Origin: Butyricicoccus pullicaecorum
Lineage (GTDB): Bacteria > Bacillota > Clostridia > Oscillospirales > Butyricicoccaceae
DNA length: 64,000 nucleotides
Assembly (NCBI GenBank): GCA_018365995.1
Contig: JAGZIY010000008.1
Location: forward strand, 1 to 64,000
Direction: 5' to 3'
Part shown: piece after piece, positions 45,241-52,955 of the stretch
Layout of the letters: every line of letters begins with the position of its first letter
How positions within the stretch are numbered: the stretch's first letter is position 1
Notes under the pieces: model-generated
Told to the model about the DNA's origin: nothing
The model's database searches: none
The model's input: the letters and a program-made list of their open reading frames with translations, nothing else
Made by a program: the position numbers and the translations under genes

Positions 45241-45606
45241 CTATCCTTGTACTGAGCCCCCCAGACCGAAACTGACCGCGATTGCCTGATCGATCTGCCG
45301 CATATGGTCTGCATCGAGTGTGCCCATCTTTTCACGCAGCCGCTTTTTGTCCAGCGTGCGGATCTGCTCCATAAGCACGACAGAATCCTTGGTAAGACCA
45401 AAATTCTTAGCACCCAGCGTAATGTGCGTCGGCATTTTGGCTTTGTTTACCTGAGAGGTGATGGCAGCCGCAATAACGGTTGGGCTGTGGCGGTTTCCAA
45501 CATCATTCTGAACAATAAGTACCGGTCGAATCCCACCCTGCTCACTGCCAACCACTGGACTCAGGTCTGCATAATAAATATCGCCGCGTTTGATCTTATG
45601 TTCCAT
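45241..45606 (-). CDS. MazF/NdoA-type endoribonuclease toxin
   Basis: This 121-residue PemK/MazF protein cuts mRNA at short sequences. It has the fold start KRGDIYYADLSPVVGSEQGG, the active Arg in GIRPVLIVQND, and VVLMEQIRTLDKKRL. ATG 45606 follows AGGAGG. Alanine racemase lies upstream as in the Bacillus alr-ndoAI-ndoA locus, but only 90 bases separate the two genes and they cannot encode a normal antitoxin. The antitoxin may be elsewhere, or the protein may be unpaired. Confidence 0.92.
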   Translation of the reverse strand: MEHKIKRGDIYYADLSPVVGSEQGGIRPVLIVQNDVGNRHSPTVIAAAITSQVNKAKMPTHITLGAKNFGLTKDSVVLMEQIRTLDKKRLREKMGTLDADHMRQIDQAIAVSFGLGGSVQG

Positions 45607-45696
45607 GTGATACCTCCTGCGTTTTCCATAGGAATGTTACAGTCCTATTTTCCCCATATTGAGGCGAGATATAACCGCAGAGAGGTAAAAATTTTT

Positions 45697-46821
45697 TTAC
45701 AAGTAGACGCGCGGGATCCGGTTTGAAACCGCACACAGCACCTCATAGGAAATGGTGCCCGCCGCCTGTGCCAGCGTTTCCGCCGTGACGGCTGCATCGC
45801 CAAAAACGGTCACGATATCTCCACGCGCCGCACGCACGTGTGCAGGCAGGCATACCATAAGCATATCCATACACACACGTCCAATCACCGGAACCGCCTG
45901 CCCATCAATCACAACAGATGCCTTTCCTGAGCCTGCACGCAGAAATCCATCTGCATAGCCAATGGCAACCACAGCCTCACGGATTGGTTCCTTGGTCTTG
46001 TATGTACAGCCATAGCTGACAAGCCGCCCCGCCTCCAGCTCACGCACCTGTACGACATGGGTTTTGACGGTCATGACAGGCCGCACGCCAATGCGCACCG
46101 GATTGCTGGGATCTGGCTGATAACCATAGAGGATAATCCCCGCACGCACCATATCCAGATAGCTGTCTGCATATTGTATGACACCGCCGCTGTTGGCACA
46201 GTGCTTGATTGGAATGGCAAGCCCTGCCTGCTCCAGCCCATCGCAGACCGCGCGAAACAGTGCAAGCTGCTGCCTTGTGAACGCAGTATCCTGCTCCGAC
46301 GCGGTATCCGAAACGGCAAAATGGGTAAATGCACCATCTACCTGCAGCCCGGGCAGCTTGGCAATCTCCAAAAGTGCGTCGATGGTTTGCTGTGTATGAT
46401 GCGCCGGAAAGCCCAGACGTGACATGCCAGTATCCAGCGTAAAATGGATCTTGATCGGCTTTCCCTCTGCGCAAGCCGCTTTGGAAAACAATTCAGCCGT
46501 CTCACGGTCATAGACCGGCACGGTGATATCATGCCGAACGACCGCAGGCATATCGGCTTCATCGACATATCCCAAAATCAAAATGGGTGCACGGATTCCA
46601 GCCGCACGCAGTTCCAGCGCCTCGTCTCCAGTAGCAACACCAAAATATGCCGCACCGCGCCGTTCCAGACAATGTGCCACCGGCACCGCTCCATGTCCAT
46701 AGGCATTCGCCTTGACAATACATAGTACCGGACGATCCGCATGCTTTTGTATCACATCAAAATTATGCTCAAGCGCAGATAAATCGATCTCCGCCCAAGC
46801 GCGATTCTGGTTCATTCCCAT
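45697..46821 (-). CDS. alr: Alanine racemase
   Basis: This 374-residue PLP enzyme interconverts L- and D-alanine for peptidoglycan. The PLP lysine is in CIVKANAYGHGAV, near residue 37. The second catalytic Tyr lies in the SYGCTYKT region near 265, and PVIGRVCMDMLM follows. ATG 46821 follows AAGGAG. The GerS-like lipoprotein gene ends 11 bases upstream, and mazF follows, suggesting one transcript. Confidence 0.95.
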   Translation of the reverse strand: MGMNQNRAWAEIDLSALEHNFDVIQKHADRPVLCIVKANAYGHGAVPVAHCLERRGAAYFGVATGDEALELRAAGIRAPILILGYVDEADMPAVVRHDITVPVYDRETAELFSKAACAEGKPIKIHFTLDTGMSRLGFPAHHTQQTIDALLEIAKLPGLQVDGAFTHFAVSDTASEQDTAFTRQQLALFRAVCDGLEQAGLAIPIKHCANSGGVIQYADSYLDMVRAGIILYGYQPDPSNPVRIGVRPVMTVKTHVVQVRELEAGRLVSYGCTYKTKEPIREAVVAIGYADGFLRAGSGKASVVIDGQAVPVIGRVCMDMLMVCLPAHVRAARGDIVTVFGDAAVTAETLAQAAGTISYEVLCAVSNRIPRVYL

Positions 46822-46832
46822 GTTGGTTCTCC

Positions 46833-47438
46833 TTAACTCTGCTCGAATTGCTCAAAAAACAGTGTCACCCGCTTTTGCCCGTCACAGTATAGTTCGGCGC
46901 ACAGCGGCGTCATGGTGTCCGGCTCCAGCCAGACGGTCTTGGAAATTTTGGGCTGCACATCCATGGTTTCATAATGCAGGCTGACCGCCTGCACCCCATC
47001 TATGGTATCCTTACCAATTTCAGTCGGCTCTCCGGTGCAAAGGTCGTACACAAGATCTGCAATAGAATCCACAGGGGTGAGCCCCGCAATGGCATCTCGC
47101 CCAAACTCCAGTGCAGCGTCCCGATATTGCAGGGTAAAGTCCTGCTGCCCGGCAATTTCCACCTGTACTCCGGCAATGGCTTCCGGTTCGGTCACTGTCA
47201 GCAAATCATTATCTTCTTTATTATACTCGTAATCGACGCGGTATTCCAGCGCAGATTGTCCAAAATCGCATAAAATTTTGACTTTCATCTGTGCTGTCTG
47301 CAAGTCCTCAAAGTGCCCGCGCACAGTTTCTCCGGCTGGCGGTGCCGATTTTCCGCACCCACTGAGAAAAACCGCGAGCACTACACATAATATTCCATGT
47401 TTCAAGCAGTCCCACACCCTTTCTTTTTGTTCCATCAT
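46833..47438 (-). CDS. LolA-fold lipoprotein, GerS-like
   Basis: This lipoprotein of about 201 residues has lipobox FLSGC near residue 28. The outside domain looks like the LolA/LolB fold (LQTAQMKVKILCDFG, IDGVQAVSLHYETM, KTVWLEPDTMTPL). In Clostridioides difficile the spore lipoprotein GerS is encoded next to an alanine racemase gene, the arrangement seen here, so a spore-cortex role is plausible. The start is uncertain: ATG 47438 or 47435 has a weak site, and the frame is open to 47474. Confidence 0.72.
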   Translation of the reverse strand: MMEQKERVWDCLKHGILCVVLAVFLSGCGKSAPPAGETVRGHFEDLQTAQMKVKILCDFGQSALEYRVDYEYNKEDNDLLTVTEPEAIAGVQVEIAGQQDFTLQYRDAALEFGRDAIAGLTPVDSIADLVYDLCTGEPTEIGKDTIDGVQAVSLHYETMDVQPKISKTVWLEPDTMTPLCAELYCDGQKRVTLFFEQFEQS

Positions 47439-47557
47439 ACTGGGCGCTCTGCGCCGCCTCAGCCCGCTCAGCAACCCCTGTACCTACTGTATCTCTATGT
47501 ACATCTGGGTATTGGATATACCCTTTTGCAAAATTTTCAATTTTTTCAAAAATACCG

Positions 47558-47586
47558 TTGACAAAAGCTTTGCAAGCCGATATAAT
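47558..47586 (+). promoter_or_regulatory. Promoter of tRNA-Pro(CGG)
   Basis: A consensus pair: TTGACA at 47558-47563 and TATAAT at 47581-47586, 17 bases apart. Confidence 0.9.
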
Positions 47587-47618
47587 AAAGAAGCTGTCAA
47601 TAAACGACATATCAAAAT

Positions 47619-47695
47619 CGAGGTGTGGCTCAGCTTGGTAGAGCGCTTCGTTCGGGACGAAGAGGCCGCAGGTTCGAATCCTGTCACCTCGACCA
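47619..47695 (+). tRNA. tRNA-Pro (anticodon CGG)
   Basis: The acceptor stem CGAGGTG/CACCTCG is identical to that of the tRNA-Pro at 30309. The anticodon arm CTTCG-TTCGGGA-CGAAG gives CGG, the T-loop is TTCGAAT, and CCA is encoded. Confidence 0.95.
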
Positions 47696-47697
47696 TC

Positions 47698-47728
47698 AAA
47701 AGGAACTGCAAATGCAGTTCCTTTTTTT
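47698..47728 (+). terminator. Terminator after tRNA-Pro(CGG)
   Basis: AAGGAACTGCA pairs with TGCAGTTCCTT, followed by a T-run. Confidence 0.9.
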
Positions 47729-47790
47729 CTGTCTGCAAAAAACGTGTCGCGCTCCCGCAAAGCGTATCAAAATTTCGTAAAAAAAATTAC

Positions 47791-47819
47791 TTGACAAAGC
47801 GCCATTCCTGTATTACACT
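47791..47819 (+). promoter_or_regulatory. Promoter of the T-box-trpB2 transcript
   Basis: TTGACA at 47791-47796 and TACACT at 47814-47819 are 17 bases apart; the start would be near 47826. Confidence 0.75.
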
Positions 47820-47827
47820 TGACTAAA

Positions 47828-48123
47828 CTAATAAACCGTTGAAGAAGAAGAGTAACCAAGGATTTGATGTTTTCCAGAGAGCCGCGGCAGGTGAGAGCGC
47901 GGCAAACAGCAGCTTGGCGAATGGGCTTCCGAGGGCATAGCGAACAGACACCATGTCTTAGTAGTGCGACGGGATCTCCACCCGTTATCAAGGGAGTTTG
48001 CATTCGTAGTTTCGGCTGCAAAATGAGTGGACGTATTTTTTCGTCAATCCGGGTGGCACCGCAGAGGTTTTCACAAGCCTTTGTCCCAGAGAAATCTTTC
48101 TTGGGGACAAAGGCTTTTTCTTT
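47828..48123 (+). promoter_or_regulatory. Tryptophan T-box riboswitch
   Basis: This leader has the T-box layout: a stem I region with AGAGAGCC and GGTGAGAGC segments, and a specifier reading GAA-TGG at 47919-47924. The specifier codon TGG is tryptophan. The antiterminator sequence TGGCACCGCA is at 48054-48063, and a terminator stem AAGCCTTTGTCCC with its complement spans 48075-48116, followed by T residues. Uncharged tRNA-Trp should favour read-through into the TrpB-like gene. Confidence 0.93.
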
Positions 48124-48156
48124 TTCCCCACACAATGTAAAAGGAGTGTGCAAACC

Positions 48157-49536
48157 ATGTCTCAGATTCCACATCGTCTCTATCTCACCGAAGAACAACT
48201 TCCCAAGCAGTGGTTCAACCTGCGCGCCGTGATGCCCGAGCAGCCCGACCCTATGCTGCACCCTGCGACGGGCAAGCCTATCACGGAAAGCGATCTTTCT
48301 CCGATTTTCTGCGAGGAACTGGCACGTCAGGAGCTGGATGGCACCACAGAATTTATAGATATTCCAGAAGAAATTCAGGAAATTTATAAAATGTACCGTC
48401 CCTCTCCCCTGATTCGCGCCTACGCACTCGAAAAGGCGCTGGATACCCCCGCAAAAATCTACTACAAATTTGAGGGCAATAACACCTCCGGCTCACATAA
48501 GCTCAACTCTGCCATTGCGCAGGCATACTATGCCAAGCAGCAAGGACTTTCCGGTGTGACCACGGAAACGGGTGCCGGTCAGTGGGGCACTGCACTCAGC
48601 GAGGCATGCAGCTATTTCGGACTGACCTGTGATGTCTTTATGGTCAAATGCTCGTATGAGCAAAAGCCCTTCCGCAAATCGGTCATGCGCGTCTTTGATG
48701 CGTCCATTACCCCGTCCCCCTCTATGACCACCAAGGTCGGTCGACAGATTTTGTCACAGACCCCTGACACGACCGGAAGTCTTGGCTGTGCCATTTCAGA
48801 GGCTGTGGAGGCCGCTATAGAAAGCGGCGGCAGCAAGCGCTATGTGCTGGGCTCGGTGCTCAATCAGGTTCTTTTGCACCAGTCCGTTATCGGGCTGGAG
48901 ACCCAAACTGCGATGGAGCAGCTCGGTGAATACCCCGATATCGTCATCGGCTGTGCCGGCGGCGGCTCCAATCTCGGCGGGCTGATTGCTCCCTTCATGG
49001 CAGATAAGCTGCGCGGGCTTCGAAACCCGCGTATCCTCGCAGCCGAACCTGCGTCCTGTCCGTCTTTGACCCGCGGTAAATATGCGTATGATTTCTGCGA
49101 CACCGGCAAGGTCACGCCGCTGTCCCGTATGTATACACTGGGCTCGGGCTTTATCCCCTCCGCCAACCATGCAGGCGGTCTGCGTTATCACGGCATGAGC
49201 CCCATTCTCTCCAAACTCTATCATGATGGGTATATGGAGGCAGCTGCTTATGAGCAGTCCCGTGTATTTGAGGCAGCCGTTCTGTTCGCAAAACGTGAAA
49301 CCATTCTGCCTGCACCGGAATCCGCTCACGCAATCCGCGCCGCAATCGACGAGGCACTGCGCTGCAAGGAATCCGGACAATCCAAGACCATTCTGTTCGG
49401 TCTTACAGGCACAGGATATTTTGATATGTTTGCATATGAAAGCTATCTCAGCGGCACCATGCAGGACTATATCCCCACCGATGCAGAACTGCAGCAGGGC
49501 TTTGATTCTCTGCCGGAGATCCCGCAGAATTCATAG
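48157..49536 (+). CDS. TrpB2-type tryptophan synthase beta chain
   Basis: This 459-residue PLP enzyme of the TrpB2 (TrpB-like) subgroup makes tryptophan from indole and serine. It is longer than TrpB1 (about 400). The N-terminal extension carries NLRAVMPEQPDP. The PLP lysine is in NNTSGSHKLNSA, followed by TETGAGQWGTAL and the phosphate-binding GCAGGGSNLGG. The T-box leader reading TGG supports tryptophan-linked regulation. No other trp gene is in the window, so indole is probably salvaged. ATG 48157 is 10 bases after AAGGAG. Confidence 0.92.
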   Translation: MSQIPHRLYLTEEQLPKQWFNLRAVMPEQPDPMLHPATGKPITESDLSPIFCEELARQELDGTTEFIDIPEEIQEIYKMYRPSPLIRAYALEKALDTPAKIYYKFEGNNTSGSHKLNSAIAQAYYAKQQGLSGVTTETGAGQWGTALSEACSYFGLTCDVFMVKCSYEQKPFRKSVMRVFDASITPSPSMTTKVGRQILSQTPDTTGSLGCAISEAVEAAIESGGSKRYVLGSVLNQVLLHQSVIGLETQTAMEQLGEYPDIVIGCAGGGSNLGGLIAPFMADKLRGLRNPRILAAEPASCPSLTRGKYAYDFCDTGKVTPLSRMYTLGSGFIPSANHAGGLRYHGMSPILSKLYHDGYMEAAAYEQSRVFEAAVLFAKRETILPAPESAHAIRAAIDEALRCKESGQSKTILFGLTGTGYFDMFAYESYLSGTMQDYIPTDAELQQGFDSLPEIPQNS

Positions 49537-49590
49537 CCAGAACACCAATATATCCTTTTGCAAGACAGGACTTAAATTTTACGCAGCAAA

Positions 49591-49628
49591 ATGCCCGAGA
49601 TCGCTCATTGATGCGCGGTTTCGGGCAT
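49591..49628. repeat. Palindromic element, copy A
   Basis: ATGCCCGAGATCGC and GCGCGGTTTCGGGCAT flank TCATTGAT. It lies between the converging trpB2 and eamA genes and closely resembles the palindrome at 61373, including the CATTGAT loop. A bidirectional terminator role is likely. Confidence 0.65.
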
Positions 49629-49716
49629 TCTTCGTCCAAAGCACGTTGCGCGGCGGACGCCTCAAAAAACGGAACTTTTCGGTGGGTGTGGTACATCGAA
49701 AACAGATGCGCCCCTT

Positions 49717-50583
49717 TTATGCAGGCTGTTTCTTGTTATACAGGAACATGGCAACAGATACGCCGCAAATGATGCAGTAACCCAACACACTGAGCCAGTC
49801 TGGAATCTGCCCAAACAAAAGAAAGCCCAAAACAGCGGCAAAGACCACCTGCGAATAATCAAACACAGAAATTTCACGCGCTGGTGCATTGGCATAAGCA
49901 GCAGTAATGGAAAACTGTCCGCCGGCAGCAGCCAGACCCGCACCCAGCAGCATCAACACCTGTGTTCCTGTCATGGGCTCACCATAGAGCAGCAGCCATG
50001 GCACCAGCACCAGACAGGAGAATCCGGAAAAGAAGCACACAATATAGGCGCTGTGCTCTCCGCGCTGTGTAAGCGCACGCACTGCGGTGTAGGCAGCCCC
50101 CGCACATATGCCGCCGCACAGCCCTATGAGGGCGGGGAAAAACGCCGTTAAGTCAAAGCTCGGCTTGATGATGCACAGTGCACCGACAAAGGCGGTGCAA
50201 ATGCCAAGTGCCTGAACTGGTGTTACCTTTTCATGCAAAAACCAAAGCGAAAACAGGATTGCTGCAAAGGGAGAGAGCTTATTGAGCATAGAGGCATCTG
50301 ACAGCAGCAGATGGTCGATTGCATAATAATTACACAGGATTCCAATGGTACCAAAGCCCGCACGCACGAGCAGCAGCGGCAGATTTCCCTTTTGCCAGAT
50401 AAAATCCCCACGCTCGCGCAGCAGCACAAAGATTGCAAACACAAGTGCAACCGCATTGCGGAAAAAACTCTTTTGCATAGAAGGCAGGTCGCCTGCCAAG
50501 CGCACAAAAACATTCATAAGCGCAAAGCAGAACGCCGAACACAGAATAAACAGGATTCCTTTGGTCTTTTTGCTGAGATTCAT
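49717..50583 (-). CDS. EamA/DMT-family transporter
   Basis: This 288-residue protein has 10 predicted membrane helices in two EamA repeats (about 10-140 and 150-280), typical of drug/metabolite transporters that export amino acids or other small molecules. ATG 50583 follows AGGAGG by 6 bases; the frame is open to 50613. Its end lies beyond the palindromic element shared with trpB2. The substrate is unknown. Confidence 0.88.
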   Translation of the reverse strand: MNLSKKTKGILFILCSAFCFALMNVFVRLAGDLPSMQKSFFRNAVALVFAIFVLLRERGDFIWQKGNLPLLLVRAGFGTIGILCNYYAIDHLLLSDASMLNKLSPFAAILFSLWFLHEKVTPVQALGICTAFVGALCIIKPSFDLTAFFPALIGLCGGICAGAAYTAVRALTQRGEHSAYIVCFFSGFSCLVLVPWLLLYGEPMTGTQVLMLLGAGLAAAGGQFSITAAYANAPAREISVFDYSQVVFAAVLGFLLFGQIPDWLSVLGYCIICGVSVAMFLYNKKQPA

Positions 50584-50750
50584 AAGTAACCTCCTAAAAT
50601 GATTTTCTTTCATTTTCTATGATACCATGTATTCCAGATACTGACCAGTTCGATTTGCCCGTCCAACCAAAATGAATGTCAAAAATTCGTAAATATTCTC
50701 TTTCGAAATCGCGAAAAACGGGCAGGCGGTTTTTTTGCGGCTCCGCTTTT

Positions 50751-50812
50751 GTGTGCCTTTCCTTTCCTCGTCTAACCTAATCTGATCTATCCTTTCCTAT
50801 CCTACCCTCGTC
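50751..50812. repeat. Pyrimidine-rich low-complexity tract
   Basis: About 60 bases are nearly all C and T on the plus strand, with short units such as CCTTTCCT, CTAACCTAATCT and CCTATCCTACCCTCGTCT. The rest of the 50584-50867 intergenic region holds a palindrome (next entry) and no gene. Confidence 0.6.
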
Positions 50813-50818
50813 TGGGGC

Positions 50819-50840
50819 GACCATTGGTCGACCAATGGTC
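50819..50840. repeat. 22-base perfect palindrome
   Basis: The sequence is a perfect 22-base palindrome centred on GGTCGACC, with half site GACCATTGGTC. It is followed by another ACCAT/ATGGT inverted pair at about 50842-50858. It ends 28 bases before the -35 box of the folT leader and could be an operator. Confidence 0.8.
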
Positions 50841-50867
50841 AACCATCGAAAGAATGGTGATATTTTC

Positions 50868-50895
50868 TTGACAAACGCAGGATATGGACTACAAT
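50868..50895 (+). promoter_or_regulatory. Promoter of the THF riboswitch-folT transcript
   Basis: TTGACA at 50868-50873 and TACAAT at 50890-50895 are 16 bases apart. The start near 50902 is just before the riboswitch. Confidence 0.85.
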
Positions 50896-50905
50896 AAAAT
50901 ATGAA

Positions 50906-51007
50906 AGCAGAGTAGATTGCTGTGCGTGAAGTGCTGTCGGAACGGGGAGTTGTCCGATAGACGAAAGGAAGGATTTTTCCTGCGGTACAGCGGTCGCATC
51001 CCGCTGC
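50906..51007 (+). promoter_or_regulatory. Tetrahydrofolate riboswitch
   Basis: The leader contains the core AGAGTAGATTG, GCGTGAAGTGC, then GACGAAAGGAAGGAT and CTGCGGTACAGCGGTCGCATCC, closed by GCAG/CTGC. This order matches the THF (folT) riboswitch class, which binds tetrahydrofolate. The following gene is a FolT-like transporter component, as expected. Confidence 0.88.
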
Positions 51008-51028
51008 ACACAATTTCAGAGCGGTCAT

Positions 51029-51066
51029 ACCTCTTGAAAATGCGTGCATTCAAATTTTCTGGAGGT
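51029..51066 (+). promoter_or_regulatory. Ribosome-site-sequestering hairpin
   Basis: ACCTC at 51029-51033 can pair with GAGGT at 51062-51066, the folT ribosome-binding site, reinforced by TTGAA/TTCAA. No terminator is visible, so the riboswitch likely controls translation. Confidence 0.65.
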
Positions 51067-51074
51067 GTCTTTTT

Positions 51075-51647
51075 ATGGAAAAACAAAAAAATGTGTTTCG
51101 CCGCTCCCTTGACGAACTCAAATCCCCGCGCACGCTGGTCATTACCGCCATGCTCATTGCGCTCAATCTGGTCTTTGACCTCACCGGACTCAAGATTTAT
51201 ATCACGCCGGAAACGCGCATCTCAGTCGGCTTTGTGTGCAATGCCTCGGTCGGTATGCTCTACGGTCCAGCCGTCGGCATGATGACAGGATTTTGTACCG
51301 ATATCCTTGGTTTTCTGCTAAGCCCCAACAATCCCAGCGGATACTTCCCCGGGTATACACTGACAGCGATTACAGGCGGTCTTCTCTATGGTCTTTGGCT
51401 GTATAAGGGACGTCCTTCTATTGCCCGCTGCATCGGTGCAAAGCTGTGTGTAAATTTTTTCTGCAATATCCTGCTCAATACCTTGTGGAGTGCCATTCTC
51501 TTTCAAAAAGGCTTCTGGGTGCTGCTCCCCGGCAGGCTCATGAAAAACATCTTTCTACTACCCTTTGAGGTTGCCCTGCTGTGGATAGTAGCAAATGTTG
51601 TGCTTCGGCAATTCCGCAGAGTATTTTCAGGTTCTGTCAGTTCCTGA
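51075..51647 (+). CDS. folT: Folate ECF transporter S component
   Basis: This 190-residue membrane protein with about six helices resembles FolT, the folate-binding subunit that works with a shared EcfA/EcfT energy module. Key stretches are TPETRISVGFVCNASVGMLYGPAVGMMTGFCTDI and NPSGYFPGYTLTAITGGLLYGLWLY. The THF riboswitch directly upstream supports folate as ligand. The module genes are not in the window. ATG 51075 follows GGAGGT. Confidence 0.92.
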   Translation: MEKQKNVFRRSLDELKSPRTLVITAMLIALNLVFDLTGLKIYITPETRISVGFVCNASVGMLYGPAVGMMTGFCTDILGFLLSPNNPSGYFPGYTLTAITGGLLYGLWLYKGRPSIARCIGAKLCVNFFCNILLNTLWSAILFQKGFWVLLPGRLMKNIFLLPFEVALLWIVANVVLRQFRRVFSGSVSS

Positions 51648-51656
51648 ACCTATAAG

Positions 51657-51688
51657 TCCCCTGATTTTAGTTTTCAGGGGATTTTTCG
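51657..51688 (+). terminator. Terminator after folT
   Basis: TCCCCTGA pairs with TCAGGGGA around TTTTAGTT, followed by TTTTT. Confidence 0.85.
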
Positions 51689-51780
51689 TGCTATTTCCCG
51701 CCTTTTTCCTCAAGAAACACTTTACAACCAGTAATAATATGGGTATAATATATATACTTTTATGACGGAGTTTGACGAAG

Positions 51781-52497
51781 ATGGCAAGTGACTTTTCAAG
51801 AACCCTTGCGCTGTTGCGCCGTGAAAAGAAAATAAGCCAACGCACCGCGGCAACCGATTTGGGCGTATCGCAGGCGTTGCTCAGTCACTATGAGAACGGA
51901 CTGCGTGAGCCCGGGCTCAGCTTTGTTGTGCGCGCAGCGGACTACTATGGCGTATCCTGTGACTATCTGCTGGGACGCTCCATGGCGCGTGACGGCTCCT
52001 CTGTACCAGCTGTCAGACTGCACGATGCCTGTGCCGACGGTGCCGGCAATCCGGAAAACCCGTTTCTCCTGCATCGCCGTCTGGTGGTCAATGCAGCTGC
52101 CCTGCTATTCGATATCTCCGAAAAGGCAGGCTCTGAACAGCTGTCCTCGGAGATTGCAACCTATTTGTCTATGGCGATTTATAAGGTATTTCGTTACCTC
52201 TATGCCGCCGACCCCGGCGGAGTCGAGGAGGCGTTCCGCACGGCAAGTGAACACTTTGACTGCCTGTGCAACGCGCAGATGAACCTCAGTGAACTGCGGA
52301 TCCGTGCCGCTGCAAAGGGTCTGGGCGGCTTCGGACTGGAACGCGAGGAACTTCAGCTGCCTTCTCTCCAGCCCGCCGATCTCGCACGCAATTTCCCCAA
52401 TCTGTCCTCATCTATGCTGACCCTGCTGCAAGCCGTTGCAGACCATATTACCCCATTCGAAACCGCACGTCCATCTGCCGACAAGCGCGGCAAATGA
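51781..52497 (+). CDS. XRE-family DNA-binding regulator
   Basis: This 238-residue protein has an N-terminal helix-turn-helix of the Cro/CI type (about 5-65, with KKISQRTAATDLGVSQALLSHYENG). Its long helical C-terminal part is of no recognised family and may mediate dimerisation or ligand sensing. ATG 51781 is 10 bases after GGAG; a TTG at 51772 is closer and less suited. It is a single gene, with AT-rich promoter-like sequence upstream at about 51730-51760. Confidence 0.85.
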   Translation: MASDFSRTLALLRREKKISQRTAATDLGVSQALLSHYENGLREPGLSFVVRAADYYGVSCDYLLGRSMARDGSSVPAVRLHDACADGAGNPENPFLLHRRLVVNAAALLFDISEKAGSEQLSSEIATYLSMAIYKVFRYLYAADPGGVEEAFRTASEHFDCLCNAQMNLSELRIRAAAKGLGGFGLEREELQLPSLQPADLARNFPNLSSSMLTLLQAVADHITPFETARPSADKRGK

Positions 52498-52533
52498 TAC
52501 ATTGAATTTTTTTGAGAAATTATCAAAAACTTG

Positions 52534-52562
52534 TTGACACAGAGCGCTTTTCATGATATTAT
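52534..52562 (+). promoter_or_regulatory. Promoter of the tRNA-Thr/Tyr cluster
   Basis: TTGACA at 52534-52539 and TATTAT at 52557-52562, spaced 17 bases. Confidence 0.8.
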
Positions 52563-52613
52563 AATACACGTCGCTGAGCTAAATCGTTCGCACAGCGGCA
52601 TCAAGATGAAAAT

Positions 52614-52689
52614 GCTGGTGTAGCTCAGTTGGTAGAGCAGCTGATTTGTAATCAGCAGGTCGGGGGTTCAAGTCCGTCCACCAGCTCCA
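52614..52689 (+). tRNA. tRNA-Thr (anticodon TGT)
   Basis: Acceptor GCTGGTG/CACCAGC; anticodon arm GCTGA-TTTGTAA-TCAGC gives TGT; T-loop TTCAAGT; CCA encoded. Confidence 0.95.
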
Positions 52690-52711
52690 CTTTCATCACA
52701 AAATTTTATAT

Positions 52712-52796
52712 GGGAGGTTTCCCGAGTGGCCAAAGGGAACAGACTGTAAATCTGTCGTCTATGACTTCGATGGTTCGAATCCATCACCTCCCACCA
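52712..52796 (+). tRNA. tRNA-Tyr (anticodon GTA), copy 1
   Basis: This is an 85-base type II tRNA with long variable arm. The acceptor is GGGAGGT/ACCTCCC, the anticodon loop TGTAAAT gives GTA, and CCA is encoded. It is identical to the copy at 52871. A small AGATACC/GGTATCT hairpin lies between the copies (52804-52821). Confidence 0.95.
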
Positions 52797-52870
52797 TTTC
52801 TTTAGATACCGTATGGTATCTATTCTATTCTCTGCATAAGTTTTGATTTTGCGTGATATCAACTTTATAC

Positions 52871-52955
52871 GGGAGGTTTCCCGAGTGGCCAAAGGGAACA
52901 GACTGTAAATCTGTCGTCTATGACTTCGATGGTTCGAATCCATCACCTCCCACCA
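52871..52955 (+). tRNA. tRNA-Tyr (anticodon GTA), copy 2
   Basis: Identical in all 85 bases to the first copy. A terminator follows. The minus-strand reading frame at 52918-53436 overlaps its 3' half. Confidence 0.95.

Noticed and set aside
50751..50860. CRISPR or tandem repeat array
   Set aside because: The C/T-rich units are irregular and there are no repeated spacers or fixed-length repeats.
52797..52870. A further small RNA between the two tRNA-Tyr copies
   Set aside because: Only a short AGATACC/GGTATCT hairpin is present; it is probably a processing spacer.
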